A stretch of 64,000 nucleotides of DNA from Cryphonectria parasitica EP155 (lineage: Eukaryota; Ascomycota; Sordariomycetes; Diaporthales; Cryphonectriaceae). Of the stretch, positions 31,088 through 44,111 are shown in pieces; positions within the stretch are counted from its first letter, which is position 1; the number at the start of each line of letters is the position of its first letter. Made by a program: the position numbers and the translations under genes. Location: the NCBI RefSeq assembly GCF_011745365.1, contig NW_024468909.1, positions 2,356,001 through 2,420,000 of the forward strand, written 5' to 3'. The notes under the pieces were generated by a model, which was not told the origin of the DNA, searched no databases, and saw only the letters and a list, made by a program, of their open reading frames with translations.

Positions 31088-34000
31088 GGTGAGTGTTCAA
31101 TAACGCGCAAGGAGAAAAATCAATCGCGTCCTGGTTGCTTTGTGGGTGGCAGCGTGTTAGGTGTGATAAGCTTCAAGCAGTAGCAGTAGCAGCGGGTGTT
31201 GCACTTGATTCAGGCAGGCAGCACTGGGACCAGGGGGTTGCACGGGCCCTTTAGCGCGGGGTAATCCCACTGTGGGGTGGGTAAATAACTTTGGGGTAGA
31301 AGCAACTATGGGTGAGGAGGAATGGATAGGGCTGCTGTGGCATTGAGAGAACCCTGAAAGCGAGTCTTCAGTGTAGAATCCAATTAGCAGACATCCTCAA
31401 GGCTATCATCACCCTTCCTCTGTTGGCTCTGGCTGGCAACACTGAAAATAAGGTAACACCTTGGGCCATTAATGTGACCTTCTTCTTTTCTTTTGAATTC
31501 CTTCTAGCTGTGCTATATGCCCACTCCTGCCTCGCATATCATTAGTGCTCAACACTTGTCATCAAGTTCTGGCATCGACCCAGGCACATGATGCCACCGT
31601 GATATGGTGGCATTGTGGTGGGCTGTCAGTGCCTACCCAAACGCTTTTGCAATAAGCATATATGAACCGCTGCAGCCAGTCTGAGAGACTTCTCCTGATA
31701 CCAACAAAGGTCCTTTCTGAGGGGGGGATGGGGACCTGTCTTCATTGGTCAGGGAAGGGAAGGTAGCTAGATTTCCAGCACATGTCCCGCAACAACTCCC
31801 AGACAAAACAGGGAAGTTAGAGTTCAAGAGGCTGTGTTTGAGGTACATCCCATAAGCACCCTTTGGTACGTCATCCCGCGACGGCAACGTGGGATAGGTC
31901 TTGGCATTGGGCTAAAAGCGCTAAGCAAATATTGGGAACCAGAGAGCTCAGGCCAGGCGCTATTGGGGAACATTCGTGCAGAGCAATCTCCTCCGGCCCA
32001 CGAGAAGGTCAGTAGTCCACCTCAACACGACCAGGGATCAACGATAGGCGGACCGTCTCAGCTCTAGTTAGGGCCTAAGGAGAGGGAGGGCTGGTTAGGG
32101 ATGGTCTGAAACTCTTCAAAGGGAATGATAGGATGGCGGACGCGCAACACGGCGGTAGGTAAATGGATGTCGTGCCATAAGAGAGGGCACTTGTCGAGCC
32201 CAGCAGCCATACCTGAAACCTCGGCACCTCCTCCTCTGGGACACGGTTACAATCATTCCGGACACTCTCTCCCAATCGTCCAAGGCCCCTGCGTACGGAG
32301 GGTGGATGAAGGCAGTTCGCCAGAGGAACGGTCTCTGATCGAACCCCAGGTGCCGTGCCAAGCCCGTGCCAAGACGGAGAAGCCAACGTCGTCTCTTGAT
32401 TTCCCCGACCGAGGCATCGAGAAGACAAGGAGCCAAGAACGGGCCCAGGTGCCGACTTGGACCGGAAGAAACGCGTATGCTCGAGGCTGTGCATGCCCCT
32501 CAAAGCTGGCTGTGAACACATGCCAGCACAAGCACGGTAACTGATATTCGGGTCCTTGTCGTTCTCTGAACCCCGTAACCTAGTACAACCATATAACCCG
32601 GTATCGCCGAGCAAGACGCCGAGCACCATCACCTGAGTCAAGACAAGAGCGACGCTGGGAGAACAGCCGCGCTATTTGCAACCTCCACAGGTGTGCATAT
32701 CTGTCTACATTAAGCAGGCGGAAGCATGACGCCCTTACAGGACGCGGCAATTGATTTATTGGCTCCACGTAAGATACGTTAGTGGTGATGGCTTGACTTT
32801 TTGGTAGTTGTGCGGCAGTGTAAAAAAAGAAAAAGCATGGTGATCGATGATCATGGTGTGGATTCACTCTCAATCATCTTCGACTCCTCCTCACCAACCC
32901 CCACGCCCCTGGCTGCATACGTTACTTTATACAGTACATACCATGTACATTGTGGTGGTACTATGGTCAATGGGGCAGCCTGCACACAGTCCCAAGCCTA
33001 AAACTGCGCATTCGTACCTCGCATCACACTGCAGTGCACCACACTAAACACAGCATGTCTGTGGGGGCGCTCCTCCCTCCATGGCGAGATTCCGTATGGG
33101 CATCGACATGCTCTCGTACATATTACAATGTTACCTTGGCCGCGGGGCTCCTTACGATTTACATTCTCGAAGAGTCCCCCAACCAGGAATGAGCCCTGTC
33201 TTGTGGTGGCTGTGCAGCGGGGATGCGACTTCCTTAGTCCCGAATTCGTTCGAGCCATCCGTAGCTCCGTACATAGTACTTGCTTCCATTTTCCCGTCCT
33301 TCTCTTGGTGTGCCCAAAGCGCGGAGCACATTATGGTGGTAGGTCGACACAACACGCCTCAGGTCCGTGGAGAATGTAGCAAGACCAGAAGAAGAAAAAA
33401 GGAGGGGGGTTAGGAGAAAGAGAGAAGGAAAGAAGAGATAAACAAGGACGTAGCCATCAATTCATTCATCCACTAGACAGTAGGTACCATACAAATAGGC
33501 TTCCATTACTGCATGGTACCGCTGTTTTATGAGGAAATGGGGGGGGGGGGAGTGGGTGGGAGGGAAGATGGGAAGGTACCACTCAATTAGTGGCAGCTGT
33601 CGGCTTCCTTTTTCCCACCGTAGCCACCCCCTTTCTTTTTCGTACTTTTTAGCTTCAACCTTTTTCCCTTAGTATGCATTAGCACCCATCATCTCATCGT
33701 CCCATTACCCGTCTGCCTATTACCCTTCTCCCACCCATCCAGTTGTTCATTGTCTATCGTACATTCCGTATTGACGGGCGGTCTGCGTATTCTCCTCGGA
33801 GCTTGCGCGTCCTCCTCCTGCGGGGTCAGCCAGCAGTATCCTCACCCCCCCCCCCCAAAAACGTCGTTCGTCTTTCTCCAGATTGGGGAGGGGGGTAAAG
33901 GCCTGATGCATTAGCCTGGCCTGCCCTTGTCTTCTCTCCCTCCACACCCTCTTGCATGATCCTGACACCCTGGTCTCTCTTGTTTCTTCTTTTTTTCTCT

Positions 34001-36005
34001 CTCTTCTTTCCAAGTTTGTCCTCCACAATTTTCACCTCCCATTTAGTCTCCACTCACTATTTCACCCACGGCCCTTTTGCGTGGTTCGTTGCCACTGATC
34101 CCTGTCTGGCCCTGAACCTTGTCAGCCCCATCAGGATCTCAACTGACGGCTTGGCATCGAACACCGGGCGTCGATCCATCTCTTGGCTACCCGCCCACCT
34201 CAAGAATATCATCGATATTACCTCAAGGAAACATGCACATTAGAGACCACAGCCTATCCAAATCCAGTCCGGGCAATTGCATGTTGCATATAGTGCCGTG
34301 CACCGCTGCCTCGTCATCATACAGCGCCATCTGAACGTCGACAGTGACGCCGCCGCCTCACCTAGCTAGCGACGTTTGCCCTCGTCTTTGAGCCGAGGTC
34401 TGCATGTCCCCTTCCCGCAAAGAAAATAGAGAACAACTCGCCCTCGGTCGTCCAACGCCCAGTTGTTGGCATTCCATTCCAGCCTTCCCTCGCCGTCTCC
34501 CTCGTAATTCTACATTGTACATGTATCCTGGCCTCGGTACCAGGGCCCACCTTTGCCTCAGATCTAAGAAACACCACCCTTGACCGCACCCCCTCTGTCC
34601 TGTGCCTGCCAACAGTCTCGCTCTTCCTGGCAGGAGATTTGCCAGGTGAGGGCGGTTAGTGGAGTCTTTTCTTGACCCAAAGCCTATCTCGTCAAGATCT
34701 CGTCGTCCCTCCTCGTCTTGTCTAGACCAGTCGCATCCCGTGCGCGCATTTCCGCTCCTTCCTTCCCTCCATCCATTCCCCTTCCTCTCTGTGCTTTTTT
34801 TCTTCTTTCCTCTTTTTCTCTCATTATATCTCGCCCCACGAAGCACCTAGCTAAGGACGGCTTGGAGTTCCAACCACACAACGGAAAAGAAAAGGAATTG
34901 TACGCCAGCACAACGATACATAGGACACAGAACGTATCAAAGTGTTTCTGTGTTTCCTCTTTTTTTCTCTCTTTCTCTTTTCTGCTTCTTCAAGGCATAC
35001 TATAGCACACTCGGTCGCCTCATAGACTCTCTCATCTCCCTCCTTGGTAATCTCCACAGAGGTCGTGGAGGGCACTCCACCGTCCCGTGGCCTTGGGAGG
35101 TACATCCGAGTGTGACACCTCTGATTGAAGCATCAAAGGTACCCGCCCTCCTCACGAGACGTTCCCCAAGCCTGTCGGTTGTTACTGCTCCATTTTAGCT
35201 GCATGCCAAGCTTTTCACTAAAGTGTGCCATCGCAGCTCGTCTCCACACACTCACAGGCCCTCGCACGCACGCACACAACCACCCCCCGGCACCGAGGTG
35301 GCGTCCAAGCAAGCCCCTGGGCCCCTTACCCTTTCCTATGCCCTTTTCTTGTGGACCTTCAGGCGGTACCTAGAGAGAACTTGCTCGCTTCCGTTGGATA
35401 TCTCCGTCTTTGAACTAAAGGGTCGTTGACCGCACACGAGTGTAAGGAATTCCTGTTGCTCCACAATCCACTCGCCGTCATTCCAAATATCATCTCGTCA
35501 GTCCCCCTCCTGCCCGTCCGCGCTGACCTCTCCTGATTCTCTCTCTTTCTCTCTTCCCAGCTAGCCATCTCTTTATCTCACTATCTATCTATCCCTCTGC
35601 CTTGCCGCACAGTGGTCTTTTGCAGACGCCATCAGGGCCCCGTATTTCTCTCAGCATAGGTGTGTGCGTTGCATGAACTGACGCTGAGCTCCATCGGCGT
35701 GCGGGCCCCACGTTTTATATCCGAGCCGGACGGCCACTCCTCGTTCGATGTGGACTTGCGACATCTTGATGTGAAATTTCCACACCAATCGTCATTTTGT
35801 TTCCCATTATTTCTCGTGTCAGCGTTATTATTTCTGCCCGCAAGACCCCCTCACGACATGCGCTGGGTCTTTAACTCAATTGAGAAGGGGAAACAAGAAG
35901 TAGTTGGGACAGGCTGATCTCAAACCACCGCAAGAGAGAGAGGGAGGGAGAGACGGAAATAGAGAAAAACTGCAGTGTTGTTTGTGGCCGAAACGTTTCG
36001 AGTAG
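31088..36005. other. 4.9 kb gene-poor region upstream of the zinc-cluster gene
   Basis: No gene is supported. Open frames (for example 32075-32641 minus) have low-complexity composition and no family resemblance. From about 33.9 kb the plus strand becomes strongly pyrimidine-rich with many CTTCCC/TCTCTC blocks, which suits a long promoter and 5' leader for the factor starting at 36006. A G-run lies at 33540-33550. Confidence 0.45.
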
Positions 36006-39000
36006 ATGGCGGTGGCGCAATCTCCTGGTCCGGCATTTTGTCCTTCTGCTGGTCTGCCGGGCCAAAAATCTGACGGAATCATGGACTCTGGAGCCACTGG
36101 TGTTTCTTCCGACTTGATGGATCCAGACCTATCTCCAGAGCCTGGCTCCGAGAATGAACTATCAGGCGTCGGCTCGGAGCCGCACGACGAGCAGCAGTCC
36201 CCTGACGATAGTACGGGGCCCGGCTCAGTCAAAACAGAAGCAGGTGGTGAGGACTTCGCACACTTAAGTCAGGCACCGCCGATGCCTGTGCAGAAGCGCA
36301 GACGGGTTACACGCGCCTGTGACGAGTGTCGGCGGAAGAAGATCAAGTGCGACGGCAAGCAGCCTTGCACGCACTGCTCGGTGTACAGCTATGGTAAATC
36401 ACGAATCCCGAGTGTCGGTTCTTGGGAGGTCGCGCTGACAGATTCACTTGTGTTCTTTTGTGACAGAATGCACATATGACAAGCCTTCCAACAGGAGACG
36501 CAACCCGGCACCACAGTATATCGAGGCATTGGAGAGCAAGTTAGCCCGCGCTGAGGCTTTGCTCCGGAAGTTCGCCCCAGGTGTTGATCTGAATGATCCG
36601 GAGCTGGACCCTCTTACCCAGCAGGAATTCCAGAATCGAGAGCGTCAGAAGTTACAGGCTAGTAAATCGAAGCGGCAAGAGACAAAAATGATCGAGCAGG
36701 ACGACGCGCAGATCACATCAATGATTGAGACCATTGGTCAGTTGGACCTGGACGAACGCGGCTGGGACTTTCGCGGCACCTCGTCTGGAGCCGTGTTTCT
36801 TGGCCGGATGAAGGAGCACTTGGGAGGCCTTCTCGGCTACGACTCGCAAAATACGTTTCTCCCCCGACCTAGCAGGATACCAGGCCTGACGAAGCTTGAC
36901 TCTCCCTTATCGGCCGCTGGTTCCTCCCCGGGGGATGTCAATGTTACGAATGTCTACGATCTACCGCCACAGTCGAGGGCAAGACGGCTGAGTTCCTGTG
37001 CCCTGACATGTGCGACGGCCCTCCTGCGCATCGTCCACGTGCCCTCTTTCCTCGAAAAGCTTGGGATGATCTACGAGAAACCGGCAGAAACCTTTGACAC
37101 GGAGGACAACAGGTTCTTGGGACTTTTCTATGCAGTACTAGCAGTTGGTTCAATGTGCAACATTACTGAGGAGGATATCGACGGCAACAAGACATACAAA
37201 CATGCTTTCGAGGAAGGGTAAGTCGTCCCCAAGTACGTTAAGTTTGAGTCTAGTGTTGACTAGTATCTTCAGGGTGAAATATTACACCTGCGCTAGGATA
37301 CTACTGCAGGACGTTACAGAGTGTCGGGACTTGACTACGCTACAAGCCCTTCTATTCTTGATCCTGTTCCTTCAGGCTACTTCCAACCTTAGCGGCTGTT
37401 ATGCCTTTCTCGGTATCGCTTCGAGAGCTGCTATCAGGATGGGCCTGCATAGACATCTCCCGCAGGCCAACTTCACACCTCTGGTCACTGAGCTGAGGAG
37501 ACGCGTTTTCTATTTCATCCGGCAGATGGATATTTACTGCTCGTGAGTACTGATGCTCTGATCTTGTTTCCTTCTGCAACACCATTGCAATGCGGCTTTC
37601 ATCTGTACATGCCTTGTTTGCAGCTCTGGAAGCAGGGGAGAGAGGTTGCTGACTGACCCCTTGTAGGGCACTCCTCGGCTTTCCCATACTTCCGTATGAC
37701 GACGATATCGATCAACAATTTCCGACTGAAATTGATGATGAGTACATCACTCCTGAAGGGATTCAGACACCACCTCCAGGAGCGCCCGGCTCATTCTTCC
37801 AGGCTTTCAATGCCCACTCAAGACTAATGAAGATCCTGATGAAAGTGGTCAAGTATATTTACCCTCTCAAAGGCGTTGAGCAGTGTGCGACAAACCCGTC
37901 TGGGTCACCGCACGCAACATATACGATCGACTACTCCCGCATCAAAGAAATAGAAGGTGATCTGCAAGTGTGGCACGAACAGCTACCCCGGAGATGGCGT
38001 CCTAGTTCAGAAGGGTCTATGGAAGAGATACGGTAAGGCCAGCAGAATGGCATCTTCGCGCTTGAATTTCCCATTCCACAACTCTACAGAACACGCAAGG
38101 CTGATGTTCATCTTGCTCACTTAGTGTGCGGACACTGCTACGATTTGCCTACGCACAGGTTCAGATGATGTTGTATAGACCGTTCCTTCATTACATCTCT
38201 CCACGCTTGTGGGCTGGTAGGGTTGTCGACGAGCGGTACTATGCTTGTGCTGCAGCTGGCATCAGCGTATCGAGAAACATCATACACATCGCAATGGAGA
38301 TCAAGGACCAGAATCTGGTCGTCGGACCGTTCTGGTCGATGCTGTATACGCAGTTTTTTGCCATCCTGACCCTGGTCTTCTACGTTTTGGAAAACCCGGA
38401 GAAGCAGGGCTCAGCAGAAATCTACGGCGACGCGAAGGCCGGCCGGGAAATGATCGGAAGGATGGCCTCCAAAAGCTTCGCGGCAGACAGGATCACGAAA
38501 TCCCTGGACACGCTCTGGGAAAATCTACCAGAGGCAATCAAGAGCGGCAAGACACGGTCCTTGCCCTCCAGGAAGCGGTCAGCCCCTGGAACGAAATCAG
38601 GCGTAGTACCACTATCAACTCATAAAGCACCCGGCCCATCAGCCAAGATTTCCAGTGCAGCCTCCCGGAAGTTACTCACACAGAGATCACCCTCCGACAA
38701 GGCGCATCTGAGATCGTCTCAAGCCGCACTTCCGATGACTTTTCCTGACCTGCACACTCTGGACGTCTCATCGACGGTGACTTCAGACACGAGCGGCATC
38801 AGCCCATCCACTGCGCATTCCTCGAGCCAGTATCTACGCAGTAGTCAGGCAGCGGAAAGCCCTAGCGTATACAAACTGGATGCGCTGATGTTCCCGTCTG
38901 GCGATCCGTTTGCCTATCCCAATCAGCCTCTGGTCGACTTCGGTGAAGCTGTGGCAACGCATGCTGAGTCGAACCCTTCTCACATCTCCAATGTGCCAAG

Positions 39001-39385
39001 TCACACAAGCGACCCTAGAAATTTCTACATGTCAGGGCTCTACGGGGGAGATATTGAGGGGCAGCTAAGTGAGTACCCGTCAGATTTGAACAAGCAGACT
39101 CTCCTTTCGTGCTAACATATGCGCCTTGTAGTGGGACCTCTACCCCCATACCTGATACACTCCACCCCAAGCCAGAATGGTTTGGGCTTGTCTGGGCAAA
39201 TGTATCAGTCGCCGAGTTCAATGACGATGCAGCAGGGCCAGGCTCATCCCACAGGGCATGGACACCACCAGCACCATTTGCAGGCGCATCACCACAGGAC
39301 AGGAAGAGAAGTGGATGATATGATGACGGACTCTGGTTTCAACAGAGATTGGGACATTTTCGGGGGGCATTTCAAGCCGCTCTAA
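36006..39385 (+). CDS. Zn(II)2Cys6 transcription factor, Asg1-like
   Basis: A fungal binuclear zinc-cluster regulator. Six exons, 36006-36393, 36467-37217, 37273-37542, 37667-38032, 38125-39068 and 39132-39385, give about 990 residues, all phases matching. The cluster is C-x2-C-x6-C-x5-C-x2-C-x6-C ([11 protein letters not shown] at about residue 105). The first intron falls before the sixth cysteine, so splicing is needed to complete it. [12 protein letters not shown] and VYSYECTYD resemble yeast Asg1-type factors; that assignment is from recall and tentative. A short coiled coil follows ([19 protein letters not shown]). The fungal-specific regulatory domain runs about 300-620 ([31 protein letters not shown]). 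The tail is Ser/His/Gln-rich. Target genes cannot be inferred. Confidence 0.92.
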
Positions 39386-42300
39386 CTGCAGGGCGCCTAA
39401 GGTCTGCTTGTTCGAGGCATGCCTCGGCCGTCAAGGTTTAGATTTATCGAACGGGACGAAAAAGTATTCGGATCGATGCCCTGAGGGGCAGGGACACACA
39501 CACACACACGCACACACACACTTTTGATGAGGCGCAAGGGAAGAAAGGACCACGGGCTACCAACCTTCCAGTCCAATGGCGTTGACGGTCATGTATCGGG
39601 CGTTGCTTGCTCTTTTGGAGAACACTCAGATTTTGGACCAGGCTTGCTGCTATCCAAGCTTTAGCCCACATGAAATATGTACGACAAAGGGACGATCGTG
39701 TATAAATACCATGTATCCATATGAACGCGGACACCAATCTTTCCTCTCTCTTGGCGGCAAAATCTTAGAGTGGCTGGATGTCATCATTGCAATGGAGTAG
39801 CAACGAGGCTCATTCGTTCGAAGGCCTGCACAGGGTTCAATGAATTTTATTTTAGAGGAGAAATCTCATATTTACCTGCTCAGACTCTCTGCTCGCATAA
39901 TGACTGTTCAAAAGTGCAGGGTGTCAAAAGGCAAACTTATGTTGTGCTTGAAGAAGACCAAACTAAGTTTGCGTACCCGGGCTCAGGTAGCCTGAGCAAG
40001 CCCGGAGGCGCCGGCCCGCCCAACAGCAAAGTTCCGGCCTCTCAGCACATCTACGTTTTGTGATACACAGTGGCTTCGTTATCTACTCCTCTGTGCCTGC
40101 AGCGGGCGTAGTTGTTTTTTTATCTTTTCTAGAAGCGCCCTGTGGAAAGGGCGGTTGGGGAAATGATCGATACCAGCTTGATGCACATGGGCAAAGGGAG
40201 GTTTCAGCCCACGAGCGGCGGGTTCGTCCCAACCTTGTTTGAGAAGAGGTCTGCCCCCCTTTCCACTGCCGCCGACGCCGCGTTTCTGACAACGTCGATC
40301 CAAACACCGGCCGGGTGGCAAGCCAACAAGAAACGGATGGCTGCCTTAGGTTGTGGGGAATCTTTAAGAAAGGGGAGGGGTGTTTATGCAGGATTTACCT
40401 TCCCAAAGTCAGGCAGAGGGCGGCAACTCTTCTAGGTCGATTTTGTTCCAGATCAAAGGAAGGACTATATATCCAGGTGCTTATAGGAGTACCTCTTCAA
40501 TCGAAAGTATTGAATTTTGCCCCAGTATATAATTGAGTACTTACTTAGTAGTCTTAAATTTCTTATACCTACATTGCCCAGGGTTTCAAGAGGAGCATGC
40601 ACTTAATGAGTGGAGTCTACACATGTACTCGTAGGTACTTGCTTCAGGTAGCCATCACGCCTCATTGGCACCTTTAAGCCTGTGGCCAGAATTCTGGCCA
40701 CCTTCTGAGCTGCTGAGCCACCAGGAGAGTTTTTGTGTCTGGAAGGAGGGGGCAACATTGTGCCAGTGGCTGTGCCCCCTGTTTGTTCCATATGTCGTGA
40801 ACCCATTCCCCCCCCCCCCAAATCCTCTTTGTATGTCGGCTGTCAAATGAGTCTGGGAACGACTGGTGCAGCTTGGTGCAGCACGAATTGAAGCACAAAA
40901 CTGATGGTGTATCAATCAAAACATGATGCATTGTGCCGAGTCTGGAGGCGAATTTGTTAGACTAAGCCACTTTCGAGGCATGGGAGCTACAAAAAAGAGT
41001 GGAGGTGGATGGGTTGGTTTGGCCTAATTGGGTAGACATAACAGAGGAGGAGGGCATCTTGGGAGACAAATGAATGACAATAACGTTGTGATTGTATTTT
41101 TATAAGTGTTGTGAACAATGAGAAACATTATTGAAGTAGTGAAAATCGCTGTCATCAGATGCAAGCCGATTCTGAAGGGAAAGAAGAGAAAGGAAATGTC
41201 CCTGTACAGGGCGTGGGAAGAGAACACAATTGCAGACTGGCTGCCCCTCCATAGAGAGCCGGCGCCCTGCCCCTCATGGCCAGTGCTTACTGCTGGTAGC
41301 ACCAGCACCCCTCCGCCCGCTGGAGCAGCCCCTGTCAATAATTGGCCCAGATGGCATGATTGGGAAGGTGTTGACCCCATCTTCCCCCCACTCTTCATTG
41401 GTTGGGAGCTACTGGGGCTTGTGCTCCTCGCTCCTTTTCAGAAGCCTCTTCCCGCCTTTTCTCCTCTCGAGGAACAATTGTTCTTTCGCATCATCAACCT
41501 CCTCCGGACCGGCTGTTGTTGCTTGCAATACCTTAGGGGGATACCTCCTTTTTTTCCTTCCCACGGCTGTTTCCTTTTCTCTCTCCTATCTCGTTGTTTT
41601 CTGCTCTGCCAGTCTATCTGCTCTGCTTTTTTTCTTCTCTTCCTTCCCGTCTCTCCTCTACTGCTCTCGTCTCGTCCATCTCCTCTCGTCTCCTCAGTTC
41701 GTCTCGATCTGCGTATCCATCTCCGTCTTCAGCTGCTTCCGCTGCTTCTCCCCCGTCATTACTGCTCTCTCTCTCTCTCTCGATTGCGACTACAATATCT
41801 TTCCGAATCCTCTTCGAGCGTCGGGATTCCTCTTGTACACTTCTCGCATATTCTGCCAGCTTCTCGTCGTCCGTGTGCGAAGACTTTCCCTTACGTCGAC
41901 TGAGCACCTCTCTGCTGCTTCTTTGGCTGTTGGAAAGCTCCCCCGCCTGGCTCCGACATATTATTTTACATACAACACCACCTTGCGACTGCACTGCACT
42001 GAGGAGACCTTTGGTGGCTATATATCACAACAAAGGAGCTCTTGGAAGACTAGTTGTCCCAGTCAAGAAGAACCTGGCAAGGACTATAAGCGCAGCAGGA
42101 ACCAAGATTGAACCCTATACACCACAGTATAGGAATTGAGCTGCTGCTGAGGACTATCAGAACTGATAGATCCCCACAAGTTGCACCTGGTGGTACACTT
42201 CTCTATTGTCAAGTTTGTGTAGACCAAGAGATTTTTTCTTCTCTTCTGCAGCTTGCCCCCGCTTCCCAATCCTTCCTCCTTTTTCATACAGCTCAAGCTG

Positions 42301-42429
42301 CTTACCACAGAAGGGCACAATTTACTTTGTACCCCTCTTCTTGGACTTGAGCTTTTCAACCATCCGCCATAACCGCCAACAACCAAACAACTCGAAGTCA
42401 GTCTACATCGTAACAACAACTTGCCCAAC
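39386..42429. other. gene-poor region, pyrimidine-rich leader of the RRM gene
   Basis: About 3 kb. The first half holds CA-type repeats (39494-39522) and unremarkable sequence. From about 41.4 kb the plus strand is dense in CT tracts (CTCTCTCTCTCTCTC near 41764-41780), as in long 5' leaders. The long frames at 41118-42139 reflect that composition rather than a protein. Confidence 0.45.
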
Positions 42430-44111
42430 ATGGCAGACAATGGTGCCCCCGGAAACCAGCTCCCACCGCCTCCCCAGTCTAATGCTGGAGCGCCAGGCTA
42501 CGAGAACGGCCAGAACGGCTCCTCGAACGCCCACATGCCTCCCCCACCGCTCCATATCCCTCCCAACACGAACCCGATCCCGACCGCCGTTACCTCGCCC
42601 ATGTCTGGCGACCAGCTCATGTCTCCCCCTAGCGGTGGGCCCTTTCCCCGACGTGCGGCGCCCGAGCCTAACAAGCGAGCCTTGTATGTCGGTGGTTTGG
42701 ACCCTCGTGTCACCGAGGATGTACTGCGCCAGATCTTTGAGACAACTGGGCACGTCCAAAACGTCAAGATCATTCCTGACAAGAATGTAAGTAGCACTGA
42801 CATTCCCACTAGCCTGGGCCTGTGCGTATATAGCCCACTGACACGTGATGCTCTCCTGTCTAGGCCAAGGGTTTCAACTACGGCTTCGTTGAGTACGATG
42901 ATCCTGGCGCAGCCGAGCGTGCCATGCAGACCCTGAACGGTCGTCGCGTCCACCAGCTGGTACGTCCGCTCCGAGACATGAACACCCTGAACCTAAACCG
43001 AGAGGCTGACAACAAAATTTTGTACAGGAGATTCGCGTGAACTGGGCTTATCAGTCCAACACGACGAGCAAGGAGGACACATCGAACCACTTCCACATCT
43101 TTGTGGGTGATTTGTCGAACGAGGTCAACGATGAGGTCTTGTTGCAGGCTTTCTCCGCATTCGGCTCAGTTTCTGAGGCCCGTGTTATGTGGGACATGAA
43201 GACTGGCCGCTCTCGAGGATATGGCTTTGTCGCCTTCCGTGACCGGCCCGAGGCTGAGAAGGCTTTGAGCTCTATGGACGGCGAGTGGCTGGGCTCGCGT
43301 GCGATCCGCTGCAACTGGGCCAACCAGAAGGGCCAGCCCTCAATCGCCCAGCAGCAGGCCATGCAGGCCATGGGCATGACCCCCACGACGCCTTACGGTC
43401 ATCACCACTTCCCCACCCATGGCGTCCACAGCTATGACATGATCGTCGGCCAGACCCCCGCCTGGCAGACCACCTGCTATGTTGGCAACCTGACGCCATA
43501 CACGACCCAGAACGACCTCGTCCCCCTCTTCTCCAACTTTGGGTTTGTGGTTGAGTCGCGTTTCCAGGCCGACCGCGGGTTCGCCTTCATCAAGATGGAC
43601 ACGCACGAGAATGCCGCCATGGCCATCTGCCAGCTCAATGGTTATAATGTCAACGGCCGGCCGCTGAAGTGCAGCGTAAGTTGTCTTCCCGAGTTTGTGA
43701 AAGGGAGACGTCCGAGGAAACTAACACTGTGCAGTGGGGCAAGGACAAGACTCCTAACTCGCAGGGCGGCTTCGACCCCAACCAGGCCTACAGCCCGCAG
43801 AGCGCTCAGGCTCCTGGTTTCCCTGGCACTCCCAGCACCTATTTCCCCCAGTACAGTGGTAGGTGATTGAGTGTCCCCTTCCTGCGCATATCCGTCCTTA
43901 CTAACACCACGTAGCTGGACAGTACGGACAGCAGGGCAATTTCGGCGGTCCGAATGCCCAGTCTCCTGCGGGCTACGGTCCCCAGATGGGCTTCAACGGT
44001 CCCCCAAGTGCCGGTGGCGGCGGCGGCTATGGACGAGGCCAGCAGCAAGCCCCCAACGCCCAGTGGACTCCTCAGGCTCCCAGCGCTGGCTACGGCGGAT
44101 ACCAGGGCTGA
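42430..44111 (+). CDS. PUB1: Pub1/TIA-1-type RNA-binding protein, three RRMs
   Basis: Binds U- and AU-rich RNA, acts on mRNA stability and joins stress granules. Five exons, 42430-42786, 42864-42959, 43028-43675, 43735-43858 and 43915-44111, give 473 residues with matched phases. RRM1 (about 83-155) has RNP2 LYVGGL and RNP1 FNYGFVEY. RRM2 (about 172-245) has IFVGDL and RGYGFVAF. RRM3 (about 299-370) has CYVGNL and RGFAFIKM. A Pro-rich N-terminus precedes them and a G/Q/Y-rich low-complexity tail follows, both usual for the family. The TIA-1/Pub1 call rests on the RRM order and on WANQKGQPS after RRM2. Confidence 0.93.

Noticed and set aside
32075..32641. 188-codon frame on the minus strand
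   Set aside because: Composition is low-complexity and no splice sites, family pattern or neighbour context support it.
40140..40240. GGTTCGTCCC resembling a tRNA B box
   Set aside because: No A box or acceptor stem upstream.
41118..42139. Overlapping frames of 180-290 codons before Pub1
   Set aside because: They arise from CT-rich leader sequence read in three frames; residues are mostly Ser/Leu/Pro/Phe with no conserved pattern.
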